NCBI GenBank assembly: GCA_900073065.1
Contig: FJOG01000056.1
Span: 37,220-101,219, forward strand
Direction of reading: 5' to 3'
DNA: 64,000 bases
From: Phialocephala subalpina
Taxonomy: Eukaryota; Ascomycota; Leotiomycetes; Helotiales; Mollisiaceae
Positions within the stretch are counted from its first letter, which is position 1. Each line of letters begins with the position of its first letter. Of the stretch, positions 12,045 through 23,853 are shown in pieces. The notes below the pieces were generated by a model. It was given only the letters and a program-made list of their open reading frames with translations. It was not told where the DNA came from and made no database searches. The translations under genes and the position numbers were made by a program.

Positions 12045-12941
12045 CTAGGAAGCTCCAGCAGGCATAACCTCAAAACTCTCATACCCACTCGGAACCCCCA
12101 AACTCGCCGCCCGCGTCCCCTCCGTCCCATCCACCTTCGAAAACCTCGTCTTAACATCCAAAATGTGGCTCCCAGGTCCCAGCACCGTAACAGCCGCACT
12201 CACATTCGGAACATCACAAACCGTCAGCGTCACCGCATCCCTAGTCCCTTTGCAAACAGTGTCGAACACATTCCCAGGTTCGTTAGAAGCAATGCTTAAT
12301 CGATACCCACATGCACCAGCTCCACATCCAACTGCAAACTCTGTGACTTCCCATTAATCCCCCACCGTCTCTCTTGGTGTCCGCAAAAACACAAACCGGA
12401 ATCATGGTTAAATTACTCTCTCCCGTGACTTTCGTGATCCCCTTTGGAAGAAAGCAACACCGTCGGTGGAGGTGAATTTGTAGTCGATTTCGAGATCGAA
12501 TTCGCCACGCGTGAGGTCGTTGTAGACCCAGGATGAGACGTTGGTGTTGGCGCATGTAACAGGGTAACCGGAATTTTGGGATCAGGAGCAGGAGGTTGAG
12601 CAGGGGGCGTCGCCGCCTACAGACTTGACATTGAATGTATAAACGCAGCGCTCAGAATTACAGTCGGTCGTGAAGAATGTGATATCCCGTTCGCTGGAGC
12701 CGGTGAGGCGAGACAGGTTGGTGGTTGGGAGAACGAGGGTGGTGGTTGCTGTTATGAGCGAGAGGAGGGTGGCTTTCGTGTACACTGTGACAGTTTGGCT
12801 GTGGTAAAATGGCGGAGGTGGTTTGAGTGTTGGATTGGTGTTGTTGACATGAGTTGATAAAGTGGCTGCTGATGAGATGTCCTGAATTGAACGATGGTTG
12901 AGCATTATATACACTTCTAAAGAAATTTCTTTCAAGCCCAC
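12045..12941 (-). pseudogene. broken single-exon gene, unidentified conserved-looking protein
   Basis: One ancestral reading frame of about 300 codons can be followed across four disruptions. It runs from 12941 through TTNLSRLTGSSERDITFF and GGDAPCSTSCS to an in-frame TGA at 12582-12584, then on in the same frame through ANTNVSSWVYNDLTRGEFDL. At 12446-12447 one base appears missing from a C run (minus strand), after which PKGITKVTGESNLTMIPVC is read. A second base is missing from the G run opposite 12359-12363, and a small loss near 12300-12323 returns to the frame of SIASNEPGNVFDTVCKGTRD, which ends at 12045. The N-terminal part is Thr/Ser rich. I do not recognise the family. The two homopolymer changes could be sequencing errors; the TGA is harder to explain that way. 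Confidence 0.7.
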
Positions 12942-14018
12942 CGTCGTTCGTACGGTGTCAATCGAGTTCTACTGCACGCCAAAACCTTCTCTGTGACAAA
13001 GCACATTCCCCATAAACCTGCATACGAGCATCTTCGCGGTGTTGAAGGCCAGGGTGCCTTTCCAGCCGCCGCATACCTTCGCAAACGTAAACCACTTTCG
13101 GCATCCCCCTCTCCGAAAATGAGATCTTGACAACAACACGATGACGATCATGCCGTTAAGGAGGTTTTTAGAGTAACTCGACTTGAGTGCCGGAAGATGT
13201 CCACATACATTTTACCGAGTCCCGGATAGGTGGCTTCGGCTCGGTGCGCGCAAACGATTACCAGTTAGAGTAAAGATGCCAAGAACTCTTTGGCTATGCA
13301 GCATCAACGACGAGATTGGACACGAAGAGTGAAGTCACCGCGGACTGAACAGATAGAATGGATAGCAAAAGAGCAGAACAATTCATGAAGTATGGACTTG
13401 GGAACATATACAGCAGACTCGAAAATCAAAATATCCACCAGGTCACGTGCACGGCATACAGAAATCCCAGCCGAACCATCGGTACAACGGAGAACAAGCA
13501 CGATGTCAAACTAATTCCTCTGTGATAGATGTTCTTGTTCTTCGTGATGAGGACCGAAGCCAGCTCTACCCACCATCGAGGGTGCAAGGCTTGTAGAAAG
13601 GAAACAGGCCGAGAAGACGTGATCCAGAAATGACAAGAGGAAGGTCAGTTCCAACCCTCTGGGGTCTAACATGCTGGGCGGGGAAATATTCGTTCGAGTC
13701 ACGCGTTTGGAAATCCGGGGGCTTTCTGCGTTCTTTCGACGTAGTAGAACTGATGGTTGAGGGATGAGGAGGGTGGCGAGGAATGCTTGCATCAATTGGC
13801 GACGTTGGGTAGGGTCGTGCGACGAGAAGCAGGGCACTGGCGAGGTTGTTGATTGATGTGATGGGGAGACGAATGAAGCAGCAAAGGGCCGTGGGTTGTG
13901 AGTCGATTGGGATGAAGTAAGATAACGACTTATTGACTATTGGCAGAGGCTAGGAGCAGTTGGGGCTTCAAAACAGAATCAAACATACCCCTTGAATCTC
14001 CTATTGGGCTTCAACCTC
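12942..14018. other. intergenic region, no gene recognised
   Basis: This is about 1.1 kb upstream of the broken gene and downstream of the methyltransferase. Overlapping short frames on both strands show no domain. Nothing else was seen. Confidence 0.5.
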
Positions 14019-15251
14019 TCAACTAGGTCTGGGTGTCGGCACGACGGACCATCGCTTCACACCAACCCCAATAAACAACTTATTAACCTCCTTCACACAT
14101 CCGTCCTCCGATGCCAGTGCCGCGAACTCGTCTTCAAACTTCCACCTCGCTTTCCTCTTCTCGTTCTCTCCCAAACATTCCCAAGCCGAACTCCTTTTCG
14201 TCATAGTCTCGAATATCGGACCACCCTCATAAGAGGTCCAGATACTCTCCTTCTTCAGCTTACCCACGTAGTCTGTGCTAGCTGGGACACCAGACCAAAC
14301 TTCCGTTTCTTTGACCTTAGTATCTAGTCCCGCACTTTCAAGCACATCTGTCAAGCTCTGTGGACCAGAAATCCATTCGCGGTTCCCCAACACATCGACA
14401 CCAAATTGGGGAGCAATCTTGGACAGGACTCTGACTCCTAACATCGCCATAGGATGCGGAACGTCGAGGACTAAACGACCTGTTGGCTTGAGGTATGTAG
14501 CCCAATGCCTGATTGCCTCCACAGGATCATCGAGAAGGACGAGAGCCGAGCAGACCGTAATAATATCGAACGCACCTTCCATGCCTTTCAACTCCCCAAC
14601 CTCATGCAATTTCGTAATGTCGTGCTCCAGAAACTGAATCCGATGTCCCAAATGTTCTGGGAGTTGAAGCTTCTGCTTCGCAACCTTCAACATCCCAGAC
14701 GAGATATCAATACCCACAATTCTCCCCGGCTGCACACCTGCCCCCAGTAGCTGCAAGTGCGGAGCCATTGCAAACGCGACCTGTCCAGTGCCACATGCAA
14801 GATCCAGCAACGACTCTCCAGCCTTCGGCTTCACATACTCCTTATACCGACGGGCCAATCTCCTATGGAATGACGAAGCTGTGTCATAGTCCGACGCTCG
14901 TTTGTTGTATGCCTCCGTAACCAGAATTCTTGTTCTTGCCATCTCGCGATCCACAAGCTGATCAATCTTGGCATCCAAGTCTTGCATCTGAGCAGCGAGA
15001 TTATCTCCACAAGAAAGGATCGCGTCCAGAATTCTCTGCGGTAGTTCAGGGGTCGCGCGTTTGCGTTTCTTGGATGCTTCTGCAGAAGTGTGTGATGGGT
15101 TTCCGAGCTTCTCGACCTTGGCTTCTAGATGTTGGATATGGGCGCCTATATTCGATCCGAGAGAATGGATTGCTTTGAGTTGAAGGTCAATGACAGCATC
15201 AAGGGCGCTGGGTCCGCTAACGAGGCCTTCGGGTGGAGGTGTTTGTGACAT
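14019..15251 (-). CDS. class I SAM-dependent methyltransferase
   Basis: This is an intact, intronless frame of 410 codons with a true ATG at 15251. The N-terminal 110 residues are helical with two similar stretches (LKAIHSLGSNIGAHIQHLEA and LDAILSCGDNLAAQMQDLDA), suggesting an internal duplication or dimerising helices. The catalytic domain begins near residue 115: YNKRASDYD, then LLDLACGTGQVAFAMAPHL (SAM motif I), GRIVGIDISSGMLKVA (motif II with acidic Asp) and DIITVCSALVLLDDPVEAIR (motif IV), followed by LKPTGRLVLDVPHP (post IV). It resembles UbiE/Methyltransf_11-type enzymes. The substrate cannot be told from sequence. The helical N-terminal extension is unusual for the family. Confidence 0.85.
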   Translation of the reverse strand: MSQTPPPEGLVSGPSALDAVIDLQLKAIHSLGSNIGAHIQHLEAKVEKLGNPSHTSAEASKKRKRATPELPQRILDAILSCGDNLAAQMQDLDAKIDQLVDREMARTRILVTEAYNKRASDYDTASSFHRRLARRYKEYVKPKAGESLLDLACGTGQVAFAMAPHLQLLGAGVQPGRIVGIDISSGMLKVAKQKLQLPEHLGHRIQFLEHDITKLHEVGELKGMEGAFDIITVCSALVLLDDPVEAIRHWATYLKPTGRLVLDVPHPMAMLGVRVLSKIAPQFGVDVLGNREWISGPQSLTDVLESAGLDTKVKETEVWSGVPASTDYVGKLKKESIWTSYEGGPIFETMTKRSSAWECLGENEKRKARWKFEDEFAALASEDGCVKEVNKLFIGVGVKRWSVVPTPRPS

Positions 15252-16049
15252 GTTAAATAATGGATGATACCGTTATTTGTAATCAATGCGAGGTTCTCGA
15301 CGCCTTGTCGATTGGTCATGAAGGCTTGATGATCTGCATGATCGAGGAAGGAGACGAATTAAGGAAGGAGGTTCGACAAATGAGGAAGCGACGAGCTTCC
15401 CCATCCACACCTTCCCTGGCTTCCGAAGTAACGTTGCTTCCCTATTTGGTAAATAGGTGAAGATATACCAAATGAGGCTCATCATAATTGACGTTGCGCG
15501 TTGTCGGAAGCGAGCGGGAGATCGTCCAACGGCGATTGACTGACAGATGCACCCGATTTGGCTGTGATGATCTGGCAGAATCATGCCAAGTATGCAGGAA
15601 CATTAGAAAGCGATGTAAGGTACGAATGGACTGTGTAACCTCAATTGATTGACAATAGACAACGTTGCTTGAATTGAATATGTGAGGATTAAGAGCCACT
15701 TGGCAATGAAAGTCACGATCAAAAGCAAGACAAATTGTATGAATCCATTCTATACATTCATCGTTCCTCATAAATATATACAAGAAATTAAGCACTACCA
15801 ATGATTCATAAATCCTATTCTCGAATCGAAGTTCAGAATCGAAACTCGATATCTTCCAAGCAGATAATAGCACCTCATTATCAATTCCCACTCCCTTATT
15901 GTTGAGAGCGGGAAGATATATAAAAACGCCTTTAGACCAACCATATCTCCAATGCCTTCCATGTGGGTATACCGCCAATGTATTTTTCCTTTCCATCCAA
16001 TATATAACCAAACATATCTCGCACGCATTCATTCCGCTCATATATACTT
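15252..16049. promoter_or_regulatory. upstream region of the methyltransferase and 3' flank of the GPI protein
   Basis: This is about 800 bp with no convincing gene. The left end is the promoter of the methyltransferase; the right end is the 3' flank of the GPI-anchored protein gene. A long minus-strand frame that overlaps the GPI gene here is out of phase with it and was rejected. Confidence 0.4.
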
Positions 16050-17179
16050 TCACAACAACCAACTTGCTACCAACAACACTAGCGCAAACAATCCCCAACT
16101 CGGACCGGCAGACATCGAACTCGGAGAACCAGACGCCGCAGCCGCAGCCAAACTCTGGTTCACGAAATTCGGTCCACAATTTACATTCACCTGCATCGCC
16201 GCAGACACATAATCGCTCGCCAACGCACTGCTTCGATCCGAGCTCGCGGCCTCGAAAACCGACATCGTGTTCTTCAAACAGCTGTCGCACGTCGGCTGGC
16301 TTCCACCAACTAGACTGATGTTCAGTGGTAAGAAGTATATGTAGCTATCGGTCGGACTGCTGCTGTTCGTTATCGCGTCTGCGAAGCAGTATGCGGATGT
16401 GGAAGGGTTGCGGAGACAGGATGCGGAGTAGAGGGTTCGGTATGCGAGGAGACCGAGACGCGCTTGTTGGATGGTGGGATTCTGGGAAGAGAGGTCGGAT
16501 GCGCAGGCGGATGTGCTGGTGATGTTTGCGGCGTAGGCGGCCATTGCTGCGGAGCATGTTGTTACATTTGCGGAGCAGGAGTAGTCGAGGGTTTGGGTGA
16601 TTCGGACGAGGGATTTTGATGCTTGGAAGAAGGAGTTGGAGTTCTGATACGGGTTAGCAGATGTTCAATCGTCCTGCGGATTGATGAGCATACTTGGAGG
16701 AGCAGAGAGAATGGCAGGCATGATTTGAAGGTGCTGTTCGCCAGCATGGAGGTCATAAAGGATTGGCAGTTGGTCGTGATATTATTGTTGAAGCCGGTAT
16801 CGAAAGGGGTTGGCAACGCAGACGCACTCTCCGTCGTCGCGACGACGAGGCCGCTCGACGTGCTTGTGGGCGCCAGCGTGGATGTTGATGAACTTCGCGT
16901 GGTTGAGTTGGAAGAAGAGTTGGAGTTGTCAGTATTGCGACGTCGAAGATCGTCGGCGGTGTCTGGACGTTCCAGTTCCCAGCTCTTGGGTTCTGGTGGC
17001 GGTCGCTGATCAACGAGAATGGTTCCTGAACGAGCTAGGCGGGCAAACGTCGATCCCAAAAGTTCCGTAACGTCTTCTGGCGACCTCTCGACCATCTCCT
17101 CCTCAATATATACCGACGCCGACGAGAATGTCAGGAAACATGTAAGAATTATTACCAGGAAGAGGTGCCGTGTTGGCAT
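16050..17179 (-). CDS. DUF7729-type GPI-anchored cell-surface protein
   Basis: ATG 17179 gives a signal peptide (HLFLVIILTCFLTFSSASV), an acidic and Ser/Thr-rich linker, then a Cys-containing domain: ITTNCQSFMTSMLANSTFKS, SCSANVTTCSAAMAAYAANI, ASCLRNPSTSAYCFADAIT, PTCDSCLKNTMSVFEAA and NVNCGPNFVNQS. The protein ends with a small-residue stretch and a hydrophobic tail (WGLFALVLLVASWLL), the pattern of a GPI-anchor signal. One intron at about 16644-16693 joins SLLLQ to NSNSFFQ. The length is about 360 residues, as expected for this fungal surface-protein family of unknown function. An upstream in-frame ATG at 17308 would bury the signal peptide and was not chosen. Confidence 0.8.
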
Positions 17180-20100
17180 CGAACAATGACGGAGCCAAGA
17201 TGAGTGTTCGTGCCTTCTGGCTGGGGTTGAGCCATGGTGCGACGATGTGTGTATTGAAGAAAGAGGTCTGGATGAACAGGAAACATCGATTAAACATTGT
17301 TCCTCCATGATGACTGAGAGTTGTTGATCATGAATATCTTCAAGTCTATGAGGATTCACAACCGTGGTTCCAGCATTTGCTGCAGCGTGAGTCGACACCA
17401 GCTGTCGTCCCAGTTGCTGTTGTTGTTGTATCGACTTCCAAAATGGGGTGTTGGCAGACCCAGGAACAACTGTTCTGGGAATCTGTACACGCACTCTGTA
17501 TTACACTGAACCCTTCGGAGCCCTATGGAAGTCCTTTCCCGCAAAGTGTTGATTTGGGACGATGTCGCAGGTATATCTCTTGGGATTGCAGCCGCAGTGG
17601 TGTTTCTGGTGAGTACAACAAATTAAGTACCTCAACACACTTCGAAAAAGGATCGTGAAAGTCTGGAGGATCTAGGAACCAAACACAGGAAATGAGTGAC
17701 TGTAGTTGGTGTCCGTGAGGATGGTGCTGGCCGTTTCCGTCGATCTCCTCACTCGATTATGTATATAGTCGGTCGATACAGGCAAAATGCACTTTCTTCA
17801 CTCGACATCCAGCACTACTTTGGGGGACTGCACCCTTTTGTTCATGTACCCTGTAGCAGGGCCTGCCACCACCCTGTCAATATTGAGTCTTCCCCGAACG
17901 GCCGGGGCTGCAGCACAAGTAGGCGTCGGACCACTCATTCGACGCCCAAAGCGCCACTTGCTGCAGGCCAATATTGAAATATTGAACGCCGCGACGCCCT
18001 CCACCAGGAAGTCGATAACAGCCAAAGTGCCAAAGTCGACATTATACAACCGGAACCCCACCATTTGCCAAGTGCCCACGGCCATGATTGCTTTTGTCCT
18101 GCACTTCTTCAATTAAACCTCCTCTTCGGGCCTATCTGATTTGGATTTACTTGGACGCCGCTGCACTTCCCCTCACCTGCTAGCGTTGGGACACATGCCT
18201 TGTCTTGCCTGTGTGACCATCCTCACAATTTTGTCAACCGATTACAGGCTTTGCAGCAATCTCGAACTGGCCCGACATCCGGACTCCGCCACTTCTCCTT
18301 GGTTCAAGTTCTTTGTGCTGCCGGCATCTACGCCAAGCCAGGCACAACCGACAACTCCCACGATGGCTGGACACTATCTTTTGGGTCTGGTCCAGAACAC
18401 AGAGTCTCCACTTTCGAATTCTAGATTTGATGCCACGCAGTCCCCAGCGGTCTTTGGACAGCCCTTTCCCCCTTCGAGAGCTGTCGCGCGAAGCGAAATG
18501 AGAGCTAACCGGCAGCCTTACCAATAAAGGGTAAGCCTGGTACAAATTTGGATACACAGTTGGCGAAGGGGGCGAGATGCTAGAAATCGACATGCATTAG
18601 CAACGGCTAGTAAACTCAATTCTACGCGAAATGCCAAGAGCTGTCGAATGCAGGCATCGGTTGGACAAGCCAGAAAGTTACGAGATCTCGCGGCATCGAC
18701 AGCGGGAACGGAGTTTTGAAACTCGTGATAGCTTCTCATCGCTGGGAATGACTTCGTTGGTTACTGTTGAGGCACCGCAGCTGCAGACACAGCAGGAATA
18801 AGCTTGTTCTCAGCTGCAGGTCAGAAGCTGCACTCTACTTCAAACAGGCCTCACATGTGCCATTCGGTATCCTACATCTCGCTGCAAGGAATGACGGTAC
18901 CGGCACCACGCAGCCCATTCGAGGACCACCACGCGATGGCAGCGAGGTCACCTCATTCAGGACTTCGAACCCAAGTCTACTATGCATATTTCGTTCATGA
19001 GAGAGCAATTTGCACAAAACCCGCATACAGTATCTGCAATCTATTCCTGCAGTCACCCATATTGTGCACGACGTACACATGCCGAACAGGATGTTCCGAC
19101 GACGGTCCGTTTTTCGTCTGATATATGTTCCGTGAGGTCAGGATCGGGATAGAAAACTCTACCTTGTCTTGTTTGATGAGGTTTGATTCGATTCGTTTAT
19201 GCATTGCATTTACCCCTATCCGTCTACCTTATCATATGCACGATGCATAAGATCCCCCATTTCCCAGCTCACCCAACCAAATCTCGCCAACCATCCTCAT
19301 CTCTCGATTTTGCTCACGAAAACAACTGCATCCAAGGCATGAACCTTCAGGCTTCCAGAAAAACTCATCGAAAATTCTGCTCAGCTCCGTCACCTTCTAC
19401 ATTAACCTTAATCATCAATTCTCGGCATCACGATTAATTACCCCGAAAGAGGAAACTCTATCGAATCTATCTCTCGGATCTGGCTGCCTTGATTCACGAC
19501 TCCATCCTCGTTCTTACTCGATGCAACATCATCACCAATTCTTACATACGCCATAAGCTGCTTCCGCCTGTCATCGCGCAATTCTCACCACCACAACTCC
19601 ATGCGCCATCAAACGCCACCAATAATTCCGATCACCAATCTGCACAATCCCCCGCTTCCAAGAAAGCCACAACAAACGTCGTGCCGCGAGCTGACTGTAT
19701 CGTGCTGTACCTGCGCTTTCTTTTTCGTCCGATCTTTCCATCGATGCATGCGGTTCGGATCCTGAGTTGGGATTCGTCCATATCATGCTGTGATTTTTCA
19801 TTGGCTTCTTGGGTACACACCTGCATCCATACAGACAGCCGAGTTCGCGGCCGTCTCTGAAAGATCGGATGAAATCTATTCGCACATGGAAATTCCACCC
19901 AATTTACAAAACCAGTATTCGTGGATATTACTTTTCACGGGACCCGTTCTCAGGGCGTCTGGCGTTTATATTTTTACCTCTCTTTTTCTTTTCATTCAAG
20001 CCGCTTGCTTGCTTTCATTTGGGAATTTGGTTCGTGGTGGGGTTGGCGCTGAAGGCTTTCAGCGGCTCAATGTTTGGCGCTACCTTGTGTTGCCATTTGT

Positions 20101-22513
20101 GGGAGGTGAGCAAGCCTTGTGGAAGTTGATAAGGTGGGTGGGAACTGGTTTGGGATAGTGTTCCTGTGACTGGGTTGTCCGGGGAATGGGTTATGTTACG
20201 CAAGATTGGCGCCTGAGATCGAGAGATTGATGTTGTCTAAAAGTGAGTCTAGTCACGTGTGTATGTCCTTTTTCAGTCTCATCCTCCCCTCATCGCAATT
20301 AGCGGGTTCTGATGCTTGGGCTCTAGCACTAAACATATTCATCTATTCATGTGCCAATTTGTAGAGCTTGCAAAGCTCCCTCAAGCAAGGCCACAACTGC
20401 CATCACGTGTGCTTCCTTTGCTGTTCCCATGCAGCAGTCGCAGACATGGATGCGCATCTGATTCATCAAGTGGAGTCAAAAGATACAAAGCAAATCTTCC
20501 ATTTGGATCTTGGGCTACATTTCAATATTCTCTCACGCATCAAACCTCCCATTTTCAGACTGTCTGCGTGCATATCATGCATGCAACACCAAAAATTTAC
20601 AGAGCGGTCAGTCGCTCAAATACTCGGCACTCACTTCCTCCTCTTCTTCGCATACAATGAATTGCGAGAATCCTGGACGATGATGATTTCCATGTAGCTG
20701 CAGATAAGATCGTCATCCTTTCAGCAATTGATGGACTCCCAACCTTCACCTGGTCGGGAAAGCTCGATGCAACAAGTCGTCGAACAATCATCGAACCTGA
20801 ATCATTGCAACGCGTCTGTTGTGGATATAGCATGCATCACGAATTGCTTGGCACACTTTCCATTTGCTCTGTGTGCGAGATACCACAAGCTTGACCAACA
20901 CGACCGCCACCAACAGCAGCATATCAGGAAACTGAACTGCACCTACCCCGCATCACACTGACAATGAGGCACCAAGACGTGCTTCAAGTATTGGTTTTGG
21001 CGATGATGTCTATATGTGGACTGGAACAGGACTTTGCATGCCAGCGGAAGTCCGAATGGTCTCGGTCATTGAACCAGTTCCTCGGCGAATGACTTCGGCC
21101 ATGATATTCCTTTCTGCCACCAGTTCTCCGAGTCTACCTTTCAAAGTACCAATGTTTGGACGGCTTCATCATTTCCCCGAAGTAAATCTTTGAATCAGTT
21201 TCAAGCCATAGAAAGAAGGAGGTGCTCAGGTTCCGTCCCCTACAGGTATCGAAATAGGGAGGAAAATTTCATTGCGAAAATTCTAGGCCTGGACTTGAAC
21301 TTCTAAACTTTCCGCAAAGCATGTTCTTCATCTTCGGTGATGCAGAAATTCTGAACTTTCAGAATCCCCCGAGACTTGCATCCAACTGTCATGCTCAGAT
21401 CTCCCTGCAAGTCATCAAAAACTCCGCGCCGCATTCGTACAGAAATGCCGTCACCGCCTTTCCCCATCATCACTCTCACGCTAGCACTTGCCAACACTCA
21501 AGCTCCTGCTCTGGTAAAAGATCATCGTTGAGCCTCATCTCAACGCTCACCTCACCCCAACCAATCAATGCCTCCACCTCGCACAGCACCAACTCCACGT
21601 GATATAAGCACACGCACTCATCTTCTCAAACCGTCCAAACCCTCCCCAAACACCCCAGGATCGCAATCCTCCCGTTCACTGTGCCTCTTTCCCATCCAGT
21701 AGACACCCAATATCAAGAATGCAGGTCCATAAAACTCATTCATACATCTCCAACATCATCATCACATGACGCTTCTCCTCCTCTCCCCACAATACTGTAC
21801 GAGACAAATATCTCGAGAGGACAACCTCGTATAGTAGCCAACATGATGTACCGATGATGTGATGTAGAAAGCAACATTTGTTGCACATCGCAATTTTTCA
21901 CTCTTTCCGAGCGGATGCATCGAATTGGCTACAACACGACGCAAGTCGCCGACCAAAACCGGTCTCAAGCTCGCACTCTGTTCCACATCGATGGCTGCGG
22001 CCGTTCTTCAGGCGATGGATTGTTGGAAGAGGCGTCCGAGCGTCCACAAAAAATGGAGTAATCAGATTAAATCAGCATGTTAGTCATGCTACCTCGCAAG
22101 TCTCTGGTGGTCTTGAATGCGAGGTGGTGTTCATGACGGCAAAAATCTCAGAGAATTAGAGGAGTGTGTTGCGAGGCAACAAATCGGGTTCATGCTCGAT
22201 CGAAAAATGGCTTGCTGAAGAAAAGTCTGGATGGCGTTGGACGACTTTCGAGCGAGCGAATGGGAAGAGAAGGTTAGACGAGTATAGGATACGTTTAGGG
22301 GGGATATCCGGATGAGGAATCCCGCTCGGGATAGGGTGCGGGGTGTGGTGTAACAAGGGGAGGAAATGCGTGCGATGTGCAACAAAGGAGTGTAAAGTCC
22401 GATGTCTTGCATGATGCAGTTTTGCTTTTTGCAAACCCTGATGATGAGATGTGCAACAAAGTCCATCAATGTCTCGCATGTGCGTGATGGATTGTTTGCT
22501 TTTCCCAAAGCTT
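17180..22513. other. gene desert, about 5.3 kb
   Basis: No frame in this stretch shows a recognisable domain or a spliced pattern that I could follow. Several parts (about 19200-19700 and 21400-21760) are C/T-rich on the plus strand, typical of fungal promoters and 5' leaders, but no coding start follows. A 122-codon hydrophobic frame at 19790-20158 is not convincing. The region could hold non-coding RNA or a fast-evolving gene that cannot be read by eye. Confidence 0.45.
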
Positions 22514-23013
22514 GATGTGGGGTTATTCATCGTATCCTTTTTCCAAGTATCCAATCTCTCACGTCTTGGGATCACGTATGCAGGCAAAATGCATGCAAAC
22601 ATTCATCGTAGGATACTCCGTCACTCAACCCTTCAACTCCTCCTCGTCTACACTAGCAATGACAAGTTCACAATCTTGCTTCCCCAATCCCAACACCATG
22701 CTCTCGTAACGTCCTTTCACCGCATTCCACCTTTCTTTCACAGCATCCATTCTCCACTCACTAGATGTGGGGTTATTCATCGTATCCTTTTTCCAAGTAT
22801 CCAATCTCTCACGTCTTGGGATCACGTATGCAGGCAAAATGCATGCAAACATTCATCGTAGGATACTCCGTCACTCAACCCTTCAACTCCTCCTCGTCTA
22901 CACTAGCAATGACAAGTTCACAATCTTGCTTCCCCAATCCCAACACCATGCTCTCGTAACGTCCTTTCACCGCATTCCACCTTTCTTTCACAGCATCCAT
23001 TCTCCACTCACTA
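22514..23013. repeat. exact tandem duplication, 2 x 250 bp
   Basis: Copy 1 is 22514-22763 and copy 2 is 22764-23013; both begin GATGTGGGGTTATTCATCG and end TCCACTCACTA. By eye every base agrees. The unit is pyrimidine-rich and not obviously coding. Perfect identity means a very recent event or an assembly artefact. The unit length equals that of the duplication at 32931-33430. Confidence 0.95.
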
Positions 23014-23853
23014 AGTTCAACTAATGCTGCGGCAAACCGTGGGTTTGATCAATAGGGAAGCAGGGTGCCGGGTAGTCAAGGCGCGATAGATAGTTTAGTA
23101 CCGAATGTCACTTGTACATAGCTGGTGCTAAGTCAGGCGTAATGGCGAGCGTAATGAGTCAGTCTTACGTTCAAGGATATCGAAAAGTCATTCCTAGATG
23201 CGAGTCAGCGGGCTGCGATGGAACCAACAAGACCAAGTCCTTCACCGACTCACCTGATACCAGTCAACACTCCGACAAACCCAAAGCCTTTTCCATACCC
23301 AAGGCCATAAATTGCTTTTAGGGAGGAGGTTGTCAAGCATCGGAACAAGTTCTTAAGCTGTAGAGCGAAGACTTTGGCGAGTTAGATGTAGCGTTCGGAT
23401 AGAGGGAAGGAGAGGTCGACGGTGTATGTTGGGATGGGGTCGAGGTTTCAGGTTTTGGGACTTGGGTGTCATTTCTAAGTTCTTGGATGACGAGACACAA
23501 GGCTCATTTGTGTCATAAAGACTTCAACAGTTTCTATTTAATTTTCTTTCAAGCTGAGCGTGGAAGCTTCGAAGACGTTGTCTCGAAATGGGATGGGTGA
23601 TCTGTTGCAGATGAATAACGAACCTCACCATTGTGTGAATCAAAGCATGAGCACGTTGTTTGGGGCCTTAATCGGCTTTGGCATAACATCGTAAATTCGT
23701 GAATCATAAGACGTGTTCCTCGTTGCAGAAAGGTCTTGAACCTCTCTTCCCAAGCAGGAGGGATCGGGGCAATATCCAATCCGTAAGAAATGACCTCTAA
23801 TGACTCGATCCAACGAGACTCTCGAAACCAGAATGTCGTCTCGAATATCCAAA
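23014..23853. other. intergenic region, 3' flank of the RNA polymerase gene
   Basis: No gene was recognised in this 840 bp. The right half is the 3' untranslated side of the RNA-dependent RNA polymerase gene. Confidence 0.5.

Noticed and set aside
15442..16290. 282-codon minus-strand frame overlapping the GPI protein gene
   Set aside because: It lies out of phase on the same strand as the well-supported DUF7729 gene and shows no domain.
19790..20158. 122-codon hydrophobic plus-strand frame
   Set aside because: A second overlapping frame is equally hydrophobic, which points to base composition rather than a real membrane protein.
22514..23013. CRISPR-like or satellite array
   Set aside because: Only two adjacent perfect copies without spacers; simple tandem duplication.
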